A stretch of DNA of 64,000 nucleotides from Allomuricauda sp. GTDB taxonomy: Bacteria > Bacteroidota > Bacteroidia > Flavobacteriales > Flavobacteriaceae. The DNA lies in the NCBI RefSeq assembly GCF_028280385.1, contig NZ_JANQLX010000015.1:372001-436000 (forward strand). The letters run 5' to 3'. Positions 17,651 through 28,271 of the stretch are shown here, piece after piece. The stretch's first letter is position 1, and each line of letters begins with the position of its first letter. Position numbers and translations under genes: made by a program. Under the pieces are notes generated by a model. That model made no database searches. It was not told the DNA's origin and saw nothing but the letters and a program-made list of their open reading frames with translations.

Positions 17651-18181
17651 TTAAAAGGGTTTGTAACCAAACTTTTGTCCGCCTACGGAGGCATCGGCCA
17701 TAAGGCCGGCTTTCGGTAAGGCAAAAACGGCCACTCCCTCTTTGTATTTGGCATTGAATGCAATCCCGGATTTTAGCGCAACGGCGCTGGTCTCTGCCGC
17801 AAACTGGAATTTTCCTTCCTTAAAACGTTCCAAGTCCACCTTGGTTTCAAAAAAGATGATTTCAATGATGGCCTGTCCACCGGCCTGGAGGCCCACATTG
17901 AGTTTTTTTAGGTTGGCCATCCCCAAGGCTTCCCCATTTTCATATAATACACCATTACCGGAAGCACCCCCAATAATAAAGCCTCCCTTGCCCACATTAG
18001 GAAACAGCACATAGCCCGCAGAATTGTCAAAGAACCGTTGAAGACCGCTGTCTGCCTTTAAAAGGGTCTTTTTGGCCCTCTTGGCATCGTTCATGATTTT
18101 TCGGTCCTTTTTGGACTGGGCTGTGCCGCTGAAAGCAACCAATAGTAATAAAGTAAGTGTTATGGATGTAAGTGTTCTCAT
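17651..18181 (-). CDS. SYLF (YSC84-like) lipid-binding exported protein
   Basis: 176 residues starting at 18181, where MRTLTSITLTLLLLVAFSG gives a signal peptide; a start seven codons earlier would spoil it. The SYLF domain fills residues about 40-176: SAGYVLFPNVGKGGFIIGGA, GQAIIEIIFFETKVDLERF and the terminal GGQKFGYKPF. SYLF proteins bind phosphoinositides in eukaryotes and are periplasmic lipid-binding proteins of unclear function in bacteria. Shares a bidirectional terminator with the convergent barrel gene, and lies 86 bases downstream of the DinB-like gene with a weak terminator between. Confidence 0.88.
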   Translation of the reverse strand: MRTLTSITLTLLLLVAFSGTAQSKKDRKIMNDAKRAKKTLLKADSGLQRFFDNSAGYVLFPNVGKGGFIIGGASGNGVLYENGEALGMANLKKLNVGLQAGGQAIIEIIFFETKVDLERFKEGKFQFAAETSAVALKSGIAFNAKYKEGVAVFALPKAGLMADASVGGQKFGYKPF

Positions 18182-18217
18182 GTTATTTTCAAGGTTTATC
18201 AAATAAAATTAAACAAT

Positions 18218-18244
18218 AAACCCCTTCCAATAAGGAAAGGGTTT
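18218..18244 (-). terminator. Weak intrinsic terminator after DinB-like gene
   Basis: AAACCCcTTCC (18218-18228) pairs with GGAAaGGGTTT (18234-18244), one mismatch, loop of 5; the minus-strand product is followed by a T-rich but broken tract. Confidence 0.5.
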
Positions 18245-18267
18245 GCCAATAATTGTTAAACCAGCAG

Positions 18268-18882
18268 CTATTCCACATCGGCAGGGAACTGCTTGTGTGC
18301 CATGACCTCTTTCATTTGGTCTACATGACGTTCCGTATGCCCAGACATAAACAGGATTAGTTGAACCCCATCAATTGGACCAAAAGGCAGGTCACCGTTA
18401 TAGAGGTTGCGAAGGTCGTCCTCCGTACGCTCCATATAGGCAATATGCTCGTTTCTTTTTGCCATAAAAGCGTTCAATGTTTCTTCATATGATCCAAATT
18501 TTCCAGAAGGCTCAAAGGGTTCCGGCGTTTTTACCCTGTTGGCACGACTTTTAATGATGCCCATAAGCTGCTCATCATTTAATTTAACGGAATCTTTGAG
18601 GGCAGGGTTGGGTCCCGCCGCCACCGTTTTTTGGAGTAGACCACCAAAGGAATTCTCCGAAATGGTGATATGTTCCAGACATTGTGCAATGGACCATACA
18701 GCTTCCTCGGGCTGAAAATTTAGTTGTTCCTCACTCAAGCCTTTCAGTAATTTGGACATAGAATCCCGTGATTCCTTAAGGTGTTTTACGACCATTTTCC
18801 GATCTTCATCGGAGAGTTTTTCCGTATCCGCAACAAAACTGAATAGCAAAAGCGCTACAAAAGGGATAATCAATTTTTTCAT
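18268..18882 (-). CDS. DinB-family protein with signal peptide
   Basis: 204 residues. N-terminal hydrophobic segment MKKLIIPFVALLLFSFVA predicts export. The rest is a four-helix DinB/YfiT-like bundle with the usual metal-binding histidine pattern: His71 in QCLEHIT and the HTERHVDQ pair near residue 182-186. DinB-like proteins include mycothiol/bacillithiol S-transferases and many proteins of unknown substrate; an exported version is unlikely to use a cytoplasmic thiol. A likely minus-strand promoter is TTTG (18967-18964), 22-base spacer, TATCTTTA (18941-18934). Confidence 0.85.
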   Translation of the reverse strand: MKKLIIPFVALLLFSFVADTEKLSDEDRKMVVKHLKESRDSMSKLLKGLSEEQLNFQPEEAVWSIAQCLEHITISENSFGGLLQKTVAAGPNPALKDSVKLNDEQLMGIIKSRANRVKTPEPFEPSGKFGSYEETLNAFMAKRNEHIAYMERTEDDLRNLYNGDLPFGPIDGVQLILFMSGHTERHVDQMKEVMAHKQFPADVE

Positions 18883-21408
<2,526 letters not shown>

Positions 21409-21442
21409 TCCATTTATCGAAAAGGAAAATTAATTGTTAATG

Positions 21443-21479
21443 ACTGCCACTTCCAGAAAGGTTGTGGCAGTTTTTTTTT
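21443..21479 (+). terminator. Intrinsic terminator between katG and ankyrin gene
   Basis: ACTGCCAC (21443-21450) pairs with GTGGCAGT (21464-21471), with possible inner CC/GG pairing, followed by nine T. Only 17 bases separate its end from the ankyrin gene's ATG, so the downstream gene depends on read-through or a promoter inside this element. Confidence 0.85.
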
Positions 21480-21496
21480 AACTTTCAACATGTAAA

Positions 21497-21976
21497 ATGA
21501 GTAGCAAAGAAGAGTTTTTCAATGCAATTAGAAATGGCGATGCCAAAGCTGTCTCCAACCTCTTGGATAAGGAGGCAACACTACTTAATGTCACCGACTC
21601 AAGGGGCTCAACCCCACTAATTTTGGCCACCTATTACAATCAAAAGGATATAACGGAAAAATTGTTGAACAAAGGGGCTGCAATTGATGCCACGGATGGG
21701 TCCGGTAACACCGCATTGTTAGGGGTTTGTTTTAAGGGATATGTGGATCTGGCGAAACTCTTGATCAATTCAGGGGCCAATGTAAACCACGTCAATGCCA
21801 TGGGGGCCACCGCATTGATTTATGCAGTTACCTTCAATCGGTTGGAAATGGTCCAGCTGCTATTGTCCCATGGGGCGGATGTAAGCATTAAGGATGCTAG
21901 GGGAAACACTGCCTTGGATCACGCAAAACAACAAGAGCTCCAACCCTTGGTGGATGTATTGAAATCAGCAACATAG
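21497..21976 (+). CDS. Ankyrin-repeat protein downstream of katG
   Basis: 159 residues made of about four ankyrin repeats (for example GSTPLILATYYNQKDITEKL, GNTALLGVCFKGYVDLAKLL, GATALIYAVTFNRLEMVQLL, GNTALDHAKQ). No signal peptide, so cytoplasmic. In Pseudomonas aeruginosa an ankyrin protein (AnkB) encoded beside katB supports full catalase activity, and katG-ankyrin neighbours recur in other bacteria; a helper or chaperone-like role for KatG is a reasonable inference. A NUDIX gene begins 9 bases after its stop. Confidence 0.9.
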   Translation: MSSKEEFFNAIRNGDAKAVSNLLDKEATLLNVTDSRGSTPLILATYYNQKDITEKLLNKGAAIDATDGSGNTALLGVCFKGYVDLAKLLINSGANVNHVNAMGATALIYAVTFNRLEMVQLLLSHGADVSIKDARGNTALDHAKQQELQPLVDVLKSAT

Positions 21977-21985
21977 TCAACATAA

Positions 21986-22609
21986 ATGAACTCAAAAGAA
22001 CAACTAAATCTCGTGAAGCGTATTAAAGCACTGGCAGAAACAGGTCTGGTGTACTCAGAGAATGATTACGACAAGGAACGCTACGAGGAACTTAAGGACA
22101 TTAGCCTGAAACTAATGGCCTTTATGGCAGATAAGCCCATATCTGTGATCCAGGATTTTTTTATGCCCCAGGAAGATTATCCAACGCCCAAAGTGGATGT
22201 GAGAGGTCTTGTTATAAACGAAAAGGACGAGATCTTGATGGCCAAGGAAAGTGTGGACGGCAAATGGACCATTCCTGGAGGTTGGGCCGATATTGGCAGT
22301 ACGCCATCTGAAATTGCGGTAAAGGAAATTGAGGAAGAAACAGGATTAAAGACCGAAGTTGTTCGATTTTTGGGAGTATATGACAAACAGGTACATCCGC
22401 ATCCACCAGAACCATATTATATCTATAAATTAATATTTCTCTGTAGAAGAACCGGTGGGCAACTCCAAGCTGGATTTGATATGTTGGGAGCTGATTTTTT
22501 CCCTTTGGACAGACTTCCTGAACTTTCTGAAGAGCGCATTTTGGAGAGCCAGCTCAAACATCTGTTCCAATTGGCCAAATCATCGGGAGCGGAAGTTTAT
22601 TATGATTAA
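21986..22609 (+). CDS. NUDIX hydrolase with N-terminal NUDIX_N domain
   Basis: 207 residues. N-terminal helical NUDIX_N region (about 1-65, LVKRIKALAETGLVYSENDY ... ERYEELKDISLKLMA) and a Nudix fold (about 68-200). The Nudix box reads GWADIGSTPSEIAVKEIEEE followed by TGL: the core KEIEEETGL keeps the metal-binding EE pair, while the first Glu of the canonical box is Ser and the Arg is Lys, as in several members of this subfamily. Members hydrolyse nucleoside diphosphate derivatives such as ADP-ribose. Likely in one transcript with the ankyrin gene (9-base gap) and the nitrilase (3-base gap). Confidence 0.9.
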   Translation: MNSKEQLNLVKRIKALAETGLVYSENDYDKERYEELKDISLKLMAFMADKPISVIQDFFMPQEDYPTPKVDVRGLVINEKDEILMAKESVDGKWTIPGGWADIGSTPSEIAVKEIEEETGLKTEVVRFLGVYDKQVHPHPPEPYYIYKLIFLCRRTGGQLQAGFDMLGADFFPLDRLPELSEERILESQLKHLFQLAKSSGAEVYYD

Positions 22610-22612
22610 AAC

Positions 22613-23386
22613 ATGTCCGAAAACCTAAAAATCGCCCTCGTACAAACCGAATTGGCATGGGAAGACCCAGTTGCCAATCGGGCTTTGTTTGAAGATAAGC
22701 TCAAAGCGCTGGAGGATCACGTGGACGTGGTGATTTTTCCCGAAATGTTTACCACAGGCTTTACCATGACCCCGAATCACATTCAAATCGAAGAAGGGGA
22801 AAAAACTGTGGATTGGATGGTGGATTTGGCCAAAGAAAGAGGCATCGCCATAGTGGGGAGTATTGTTTTTACCGAGCAAGAAAATCATTTCAATCGATTG
22901 GTATTTGCGCTCCCTGATGGAGAAGTACGGACCTATGACAAAAAACATACGTTTACTCTTGCCGGGGAAGATAAAGTCTATAAAGCAGGGGATGAGCGTA
23001 TTATTGTTGACTACAAGGGGTTTAAAATCTGTCCGTTGATATGCTATGACCTTCGGTTTCCCATATGGGCCAGAAACACGGTAAATTACGATGTTCTGCT
23101 CTATGTGGCCAACTGGCCAAAACCACGAATTGATGCTTGGGATGCCTTGTTAAAGGCCCGTGCCATTGAAAATATGGCCTATTGTATTGGGGTCAATCGC
23201 GTGGGAAAGGATGCATCGGGCCACGAATATTCAGGACATTCGGCAGTATATGATGTACTTGGGAATAGATTGGCCTACTCGGAGCAGGAGGAAATATTGG
23301 GGATGGATTTGCACAAAGAGCACATTAGGACCTTTAGGAACAAGCTAAAATTTCTGGATGATAGGGATGAGTTTAGTTTGAAATAA
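22613..23386 (+). CDS. Nitrilase-superfamily omega-amidase (YafV-like)
   Basis: 257 residues, cytoplasmic. Catalytic triad Glu44 (FPEMFTTGF), Lys110 (YDKKHTF) and Cys144 (LICYDLRFP). Size and the CYDLRFP motif match the YafV/Nit2 branch, which deaminates 2-oxoglutaramate and 2-oxosuccinamate, by-products of glutamine and asparagine transamination (metabolite repair). It follows the NUDIX gene by 3 bases. Its 3' end overlaps the convergent Ig-like gene by 14 bases. Confidence 0.9.
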   Translation: MSENLKIALVQTELAWEDPVANRALFEDKLKALEDHVDVVIFPEMFTTGFTMTPNHIQIEEGEKTVDWMVDLAKERGIAIVGSIVFTEQENHFNRLVFALPDGEVRTYDKKHTFTLAGEDKVYKAGDERIIVDYKGFKICPLICYDLRFPIWARNTVNYDVLLYVANWPKPRIDAWDALLKARAIENMAYCIGVNRVGKDASGHEYSGHSAVYDVLGNRLAYSEQEEILGMDLHKEHIRTFRNKLKFLDDRDEFSLK

Positions 23387-24992
23387 CAAAGGTCTGCTCC
23401 AATTCCCAGTTGGCGCGAACATCTATTACATCTGGATAGTAACTGACCCGTTCCGGTTGGAGTTTCAAAAGGTAGTTCCCCGTGTCCCATTTCCCATTTC
23501 CGTTGCCATCAAATATCACCCGAATATTGTATTGGCCAGGCTCCAAATAACTGAATTCAAAAATTCGCGGTTCGGTGGCATTGATCTCTCTTTGGGTTTC
23601 ACCTCTATCGTTGGTTAATTGGACCACCAACGGATATCGAACCGCACCTCCGATATTAAGTCGCAAGTTTCCATAATCTGCATAACTACCTGTGGAAAAA
23701 CGGTAGTTTAGTGTATCGTTTTGCATGCCGAAAAAGTCGGTAATGGCACCAGGCATGATTTCGAATGAATAATTTTGGTTGGGCTCCAAGGTAAAATCAA
23801 AATCGACCTTATTTTTTATGGTGTCGAGGGAATAGGTAAATGGGGTGCTTATGGAATCGCTCACAAACAATGCAATTTGGTTGGAGTCCAATGCCGTAAT
23901 TGGGGTATTGGCCAGTATACTGAATTTATCCTGAAAGTTAAGTTTACCTCCCACGGATGAGCTTAACTTAAGGGAATCCAAGGGCAATTTTCTGGTTTTT
24001 ACCGTAAACGTATCCACCTTTTCCAATTTCTCGTTGCTTACCATAAAGATGATGGAATCCAAATCCGTTGGGCTGATCCAATAGTCCAAGGTATCCCTTT
24101 CCCGGTCCTTAAGGATTAATGTCTGCACTGAATCTGCCAGTTCTGTCAAACTTTCAATTCTGATGTCCCTATGGTCGCCTTGATATCCAAAAATGAGGTG
24201 GTTTTTGGCCACGTAGCTGGGAACGGAAACACTGTAATCCGGTTCTTCCAAGAACAGATTCAACAAATACACCGAATCTGTTGGAATGGTGATGGTGTCC
24301 TGCAAAAACCCAATTTTGTCCTGTCTTTGGTTGAACATATTGTTCTTGTTCGCATCTTTTACCGCAACCAGGGCATAGTTTCCCGCCTTAAGGTTTCGCA
24401 GTTCGAAGAACGGGAGACTATCCAACGTATTGGTGATATAGTTGGGTACGGTCTTGTAAACGGTAGAATCCGTATAGGCGGTATCCAGTTCATAGAGCAT
24501 AACGCTGATAAACTGGTCTGCATTTCTATTAAAGGCATCTTTGACCGCGCCTGACAAAGTCAGGGAATCAATGTAAGTTCCCGTGGAGAACACATAGGAT
24601 AAAAAACTGTTGGGGTTACCTTCGTTATTGTCCACTATGCTTTGGCCAAAGTTTAGGGTGTAAGTGGTATTTTCCCGCAAGGTATCCTTAATGACCACCT
24701 CTATATACTTGTTGGCACCGCCGAGGGGTTTAACTTCAGGAGGATATTTTAAGGGTGGGGAAACAATAAGTTGGTTCTGAACGTCTTCCAACTTAATGAG
24801 CTCATCAAAATAGAGGCGGATTTTTTCAGCTTTGAATTCTGTGGAGAAATTCTCTGGTTCGGTACGGATCAGCACCGGGGGATCCAAATCTTTGGGTCCA
24901 CCAGAAGGGCTTCCCCGTTTTGCGCATTGCCAAAGGGCCAAACCCATCAGCAATAGAAATAAAAATCCCAAAAGTTTTTTAAGGTATCTCAT
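23373..24992 (-). CDS. Bacterial Ig-like domain (Big_5) lipoprotein
   Basis: 539 residues. Signal peptide with lipobox ALWQC (Cys23) followed by a Gly/Ser/Pro linker (KRGSPSGGPKDLDPP). A Big_5 Ig-like domain occupies about 38-140 (PPVLIRTEPENFSTEFKAEK, FDELIKLEDVQNQL, TLNFGQSIVDNNEG, FSTGTYIDS). The rest is repeated beta-sandwich sequence; the C-terminal segment (EYSYLEPGQYN-like, VIFDGNGNGKWDTGNY) has a Gly-Asn-Asp turn. Widespread in Flavobacteriaceae, function unknown, probably on the outer membrane. Overlaps the nitrilase gene tail-to-tail and lies 70 bases downstream of comF on the same strand. Confidence 0.85.
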   Translation of the reverse strand: MRYLKKLLGFLFLLLMGLALWQCAKRGSPSGGPKDLDPPVLIRTEPENFSTEFKAEKIRLYFDELIKLEDVQNQLIVSPPLKYPPEVKPLGGANKYIEVVIKDTLRENTTYTLNFGQSIVDNNEGNPNSFLSYVFSTGTYIDSLTLSGAVKDAFNRNADQFISVMLYELDTAYTDSTVYKTVPNYITNTLDSLPFFELRNLKAGNYALVAVKDANKNNMFNQRQDKIGFLQDTITIPTDSVYLLNLFLEEPDYSVSVPSYVAKNHLIFGYQGDHRDIRIESLTELADSVQTLILKDRERDTLDYWISPTDLDSIIFMVSNEKLEKVDTFTVKTRKLPLDSLKLSSSVGGKLNFQDKFSILANTPITALDSNQIALFVSDSISTPFTYSLDTIKNKVDFDFTLEPNQNYSFEIMPGAITDFFGMQNDTLNYRFSTGSYADYGNLRLNIGGAVRYPLVVQLTNDRGETQREINATEPRIFEFSYLEPGQYNIRVIFDGNGNGKWDTGNYLLKLQPERVSYYPDVIDVRANWELEQTFVISN

Positions 24993-25062
24993 CCAAAACT
25001 TATGTGGGGCAAAGAAACAACTAATTTAAAAAAGGGAAACACGCCTTAATAAATTTTAACCT

Positions 25063-25764
25063 CTATGGCACCACGGCCATACTAACCACAGAAACCTGCA
25101 CAGGACCTAATTTTTGGAGCGTTTTGGCACATGCTTCCAAAGTGGCTCCAGTGGTAATGATGTCATCCACCAGCAAGATGTGTTTTGGCGCTTCGGGAAT
25201 TTCTGTTATTTGAAAGACATCCTTGGTGTTTTCCCATCGCAGTTGCCGGTCCTTTTTGGTTTGGGTTTTGGTGTTCACCGTGCGATGTAAAATGTCTTCC
25301 CTATAGGTTGCCCCTAGGGCATGCGCAAGGTTTTTAGCAAACAGGGATACCTGGTTGTACCCCCTTTTTCTCTGTTTTTTGGGATGTAAGGGCACTGGGA
25401 TTACGGCGTCCACATTTTTAAGGGAGACTTCATTTTCCAAGAGGGAACCATACCAATTCCCCAGAAAACCCCCTATTTGCTCCTGATTTTTGTACTTTAA
25501 GTGGTGCAATAAATTTTGGACAATGCCTGTTTTGCTAAAAAACAGGAATGAAGCTGCTTTTTTTATAGGAATCCTCCCATAAAATATGCGGTCAACCGGG
25601 TTTTCATCCCTAAAGTTATAATCGGTGAGCGGCAATTCATGCCGACAAACGGTACACAAAGTGCTTTCTCCTCTGGATAATTGCGCATTACATCCAAAAC
25701 ATACCATTGGCAATAGTATGTTGTGAATCTCGTTTAGTATCTTAGCCAACCTTTTAGGGATCAA
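25063..25764 (-). CDS. ComF-family phosphoribosyltransferase-like protein
   Basis: 233 residues. N-terminal zinc-binding cysteines C22xxC25...C37xxC40 (CFGCNAQLSRGESTLCTVC) and a C-terminal type I PRTase fold with PRPP loop ILLVDDIITTGATLE (196-210); VIPVPLHPKKQRKRGYNQ is the typical ComF linker. ComF is needed for DNA uptake in naturally competent bacteria, and homologues without known competence are common. The start is TTG at 25764: an in-frame stop lies two codons upstream, and the next ATG (25707) would remove the N-terminal helix next to the zinc site. Divergent from the coiled-coil gene, 33 bases apart. Confidence 0.92.
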   Translation of the reverse strand: MIPKRLAKILNEIHNILLPMVCFGCNAQLSRGESTLCTVCRHELPLTDYNFRDENPVDRIFYGRIPIKKAASFLFFSKTGIVQNLLHHLKYKNQEQIGGFLGNWYGSLLENEVSLKNVDAVIPVPLHPKKQRKRGYNQVSLFAKNLAHALGATYREDILHRTVNTKTQTKKDRQLRWENTKDVFQITEIPEAPKHILLVDDIITTGATLEACAKTLQKLGPVQVSVVSMAVVP

Positions 25765-25797
25765 ATCTTATACGCGTTATAGTAGCCAATTAACCTC

Positions 25798-26694
25798 ATG
25801 GATGCCCAAGATAACAATTTCAACTACAAGATTATCTTTGCTGCCTTGGTAGCAGTTATTGTGGGTATTCTCATAGCCTTTTACTACAGTTACGCCCAAT
25901 CCAAAAACCAAATGAACTTTTTGGAGCAGGAAAAATCCCTTTTAGTAAAGGATTTGACCTTGATGAAGGCCGAAGTGGACCGCTTATCAGGATTGAACGA
26001 AGTAAGCGAAATTGAATTGCAGACTTCCCGTTTTCGCGTTCAGCAATTGCTGGATTCCGTTGGCCGACTGAATTTTAGCATCATGAAGCTAAAGGAAACA
26101 CGAAAAGAGCTTCGAATGCTGGAGATTCGATTTGACAGCTTAAAACTCAAGAATAATTTCCTTCGCTACAACAATAGCTTGTTGGCCAATAGATATGAAG
26201 AGACACAAAGGCAGCTGGATGAATTGCGTGGCAGGGCCAGCTCCATGGAAAAAGCAGAGTCCCTGCTAAGGGAAACCAACCGCGAACTTGCGAGGGAATT
26301 GAAGATCAAAAGCTATTTGAAACTACAGGATGCCGAAGGCAGCGGTTTCCGACTTAGGGCTGGAAGACCTTTAAAAACCAACAAAGCATCCACCATAGAA
26401 AAACTTAGGGGCTGTGTAACGGTTACGGCCGATCCCAATGAAAAAGGAAATGTGAGGGTATTGTACCTGCAATTTCTTGATCCCAACATGGCCGTTATTG
26501 AAGACAACGCCAATACCATATCTGTAAGCGGCAACACCTATAGCAAAAAAGTGGAAATCCCATATACCGGAAAGGAAATCAGTATTTGTGATGCGATCAC
26601 GGTTCCTGAGGGATCCCTTTCCGAAGGAATTTATACCCTTAACGTGTTTGAGGACGAAAGACTCTTGGCCTCAGCCGAATTTCAGTTGAAATAA
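25798..26694 (+). CDS. Membrane-anchored coiled-coil protein of unknown function
   Basis: 298 residues: a short N-terminal segment, one membrane helix (about 11-33, IIFAALVAVIVGILIAFYY), a long coiled coil (about 38-165, heptads such as EQEKSLLVKDLTLMKAEVDR), then a beta-rich C-terminal domain (about 170-298) carrying LRGCVTVTADPNEKGNVRVL and ISICDAITVPEGS. The topology resembles a single-pass inner-membrane protein with a periplasmic domain. Precedes glyS by 35 bases, but glyS has its own promoter. A flavobacterial conserved protein; no function recognised. Confidence 0.8.
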   Translation: MDAQDNNFNYKIIFAALVAVIVGILIAFYYSYAQSKNQMNFLEQEKSLLVKDLTLMKAEVDRLSGLNEVSEIELQTSRFRVQQLLDSVGRLNFSIMKLKETRKELRMLEIRFDSLKLKNNFLRYNNSLLANRYEETQRQLDELRGRASSMEKAESLLRETNRELARELKIKSYLKLQDAEGSGFRLRAGRPLKTNKASTIEKLRGCVTVTADPNEKGNVRVLYLQFLDPNMAVIEDNANTISVSGNTYSKKVEIPYTGKEISICDAITVPEGSLSEGIYTLNVFEDERLLASAEFQLK

Positions 26695-26717
26695 TCCGTG
26701 TTTTTTAGGTAAAGTTC

Positions 26718-26725
26718 TATTTTTG
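26718..26725 (+). promoter_or_regulatory. Promoter element of glyS, adjacent to the start codon
   Basis: TATTTTTG matches TAnnTTTG exactly. Its last base is only 4 bases before the glyS ATG (26730), so the expected start point falls on or next to the A of ATG, predicting a leaderless mRNA. No good -33 TTTG at 17-23 bases upstream was found. Confidence 0.5.
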
Positions 26726-26729
26726 CCGC

Positions 26730-28271
26730 ATGGCAAAACAAGAAGACGTTTTTAAGAAGGTAATCTCCCATGCCAAGGAGTATGGGTATGTGTTCCAATC
26801 CAGTGAGATATATGATGGGTTAAGTGCGGTATATGACTACGCACAAAATGGGGTTGAGCTCAAAAAGAACATCCGGGAGTACTGGTGGCAGGCCATGGTG
26901 CAGCTTAATGACAACATCGTGGGAATCGATGCCGCCATCTTTATGCATCCCACCACCTGGAAAGCTTCAGGCCACGTAGATGCCTTTAATGATCCCTTAA
27001 TAGACAATAAAGATTCGAAAAAGAGATACCGTGCCGATGTTTTGGTAGAAGACCATGTGGCCAAGATTGAAGCTAAAATAGATAAAGAAGTCACCAAAGC
27101 GGCCAAACGATTTGGGGATGCATTTGATAAGGATCAATTTTTGGCCACCAACCAAAGAGTGTTGGATTACCAGGCTAAGGCTGATGGAATTCTCAAACGC
27201 CTGGGCAAATCCTTGGAAAATGAGGATTTGGCCGATGTAAAAGCCTTGATCGAGGAATTGGAGATTGCCTGTCCCCTTTCCGGCTCCAAAAACTGGACGG
27301 ATGTGAAGCAGTTCAATTTGATGTTCGGGACCAAATTGGGAGCTTCCGCAGATTCTGCCATGGACTTGTACTTAAGACCAGAAACTGCCCAAGGGATTTT
27401 TGTGAATTTCCTCAATGTGCAGAAAACCGGACGGATGAAGATTCCTTTTGGAATTGCCCAAACCGGAAAGGCATTTAGAAATGAGATTGTCGCCCGCCAG
27501 TTCATCTTCCGTATGCGGGAGTTTGAACAGATGGAAATGCAATATTTCATAAAGCCAGGTACCCAGCAGGAATGGTACGAAAAGTGGAAGGAAAAACGAC
27601 ATAAATGGCATCTTTCCTTAGGTATGGGGGAAGAAAATTATCGTTTCCACGACCATGAAAAATTGGCCCATTATGCCGATGCGGCAGCCGATATCGAATT
27701 TAAATTCCCATTTGGTTTCAAGGAATTGGAGGGAATTCATTCCCGTACCGATTTTGATTTGAGCCAGCATGAGGAGTATTCCGGGAAAAAGTTGCAGTAC
27801 TTCGACCCAGAGGAAAACAAGAGTTACGTACCCTATGTTTTGGAAACTTCCATTGGACTAGATCGTATGTTCTTAGCGGTATTTTCCAATTCACTGCAAG
27901 AGGAGGAGCTCGAAAATGGGACGACCCGCACCGTATTAAAGATTCCTGCGGTATTGGCCCCGACCAAAGCTGCAATATTGCCATTGCTTAAACGGGATGG
28001 ATTACCAGAAGTGGCCCAAAAACTTATTGATGAACTCAAGTGGGACTTTAATGTGGTATACGATGAAAAAGATGCCGTTGGCCGTCGTTACCGAAGACAA
28101 GATGCTGCAGGTACGCCCTTCTGCATAACGGTGGACCATCAAACTTTGGAAGATGAAACGGTGACCATTCGTCATAGGGATACCATGGAGCAACAGCGCA
28201 TAAAGCTTTCCGAGGTGAAGGACATTATCTCCAAGGAGGTGGATATGCGGTATTGGTTGCAGAAAATTTAG
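26730..28271 (+). CDS. glyS: Glycine-tRNA ligase (homodimeric class II)
   Basis: 513 residues. Charges tRNA-Gly with glycine in the cytoplasm. It is the alpha2 type found in Bacteroidota, eukaryotes and some other bacteria, not the alpha2beta2 type. Class II motif 2 is visible as FRNEIVARQFIFRMREFEQM and motif 3 as SIGLDRMFLAVF; RPETAQGIFVNF and EFEQMEMQYF are characteristic. C-terminal anticodon-binding domain from about 400. Starts with ATG at 26730, five bases after a -7 promoter element. The stop overlaps the stop of the convergent fhs by 4 bases. Confidence 0.97.
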   Translation: MAKQEDVFKKVISHAKEYGYVFQSSEIYDGLSAVYDYAQNGVELKKNIREYWWQAMVQLNDNIVGIDAAIFMHPTTWKASGHVDAFNDPLIDNKDSKKRYRADVLVEDHVAKIEAKIDKEVTKAAKRFGDAFDKDQFLATNQRVLDYQAKADGILKRLGKSLENEDLADVKALIEELEIACPLSGSKNWTDVKQFNLMFGTKLGASADSAMDLYLRPETAQGIFVNFLNVQKTGRMKIPFGIAQTGKAFRNEIVARQFIFRMREFEQMEMQYFIKPGTQQEWYEKWKEKRHKWHLSLGMGEENYRFHDHEKLAHYADAAADIEFKFPFGFKELEGIHSRTDFDLSQHEEYSGKKLQYFDPEENKSYVPYVLETSIGLDRMFLAVFSNSLQEEELENGTTRTVLKIPAVLAPTKAAILPLLKRDGLPEVAQKLIDELKWDFNVVYDEKDAVGRRYRRQDAAGTPFCITVDHQTLEDETVTIRHRDTMEQQRIKLSEVKDIISKEVDMRYWLQKI

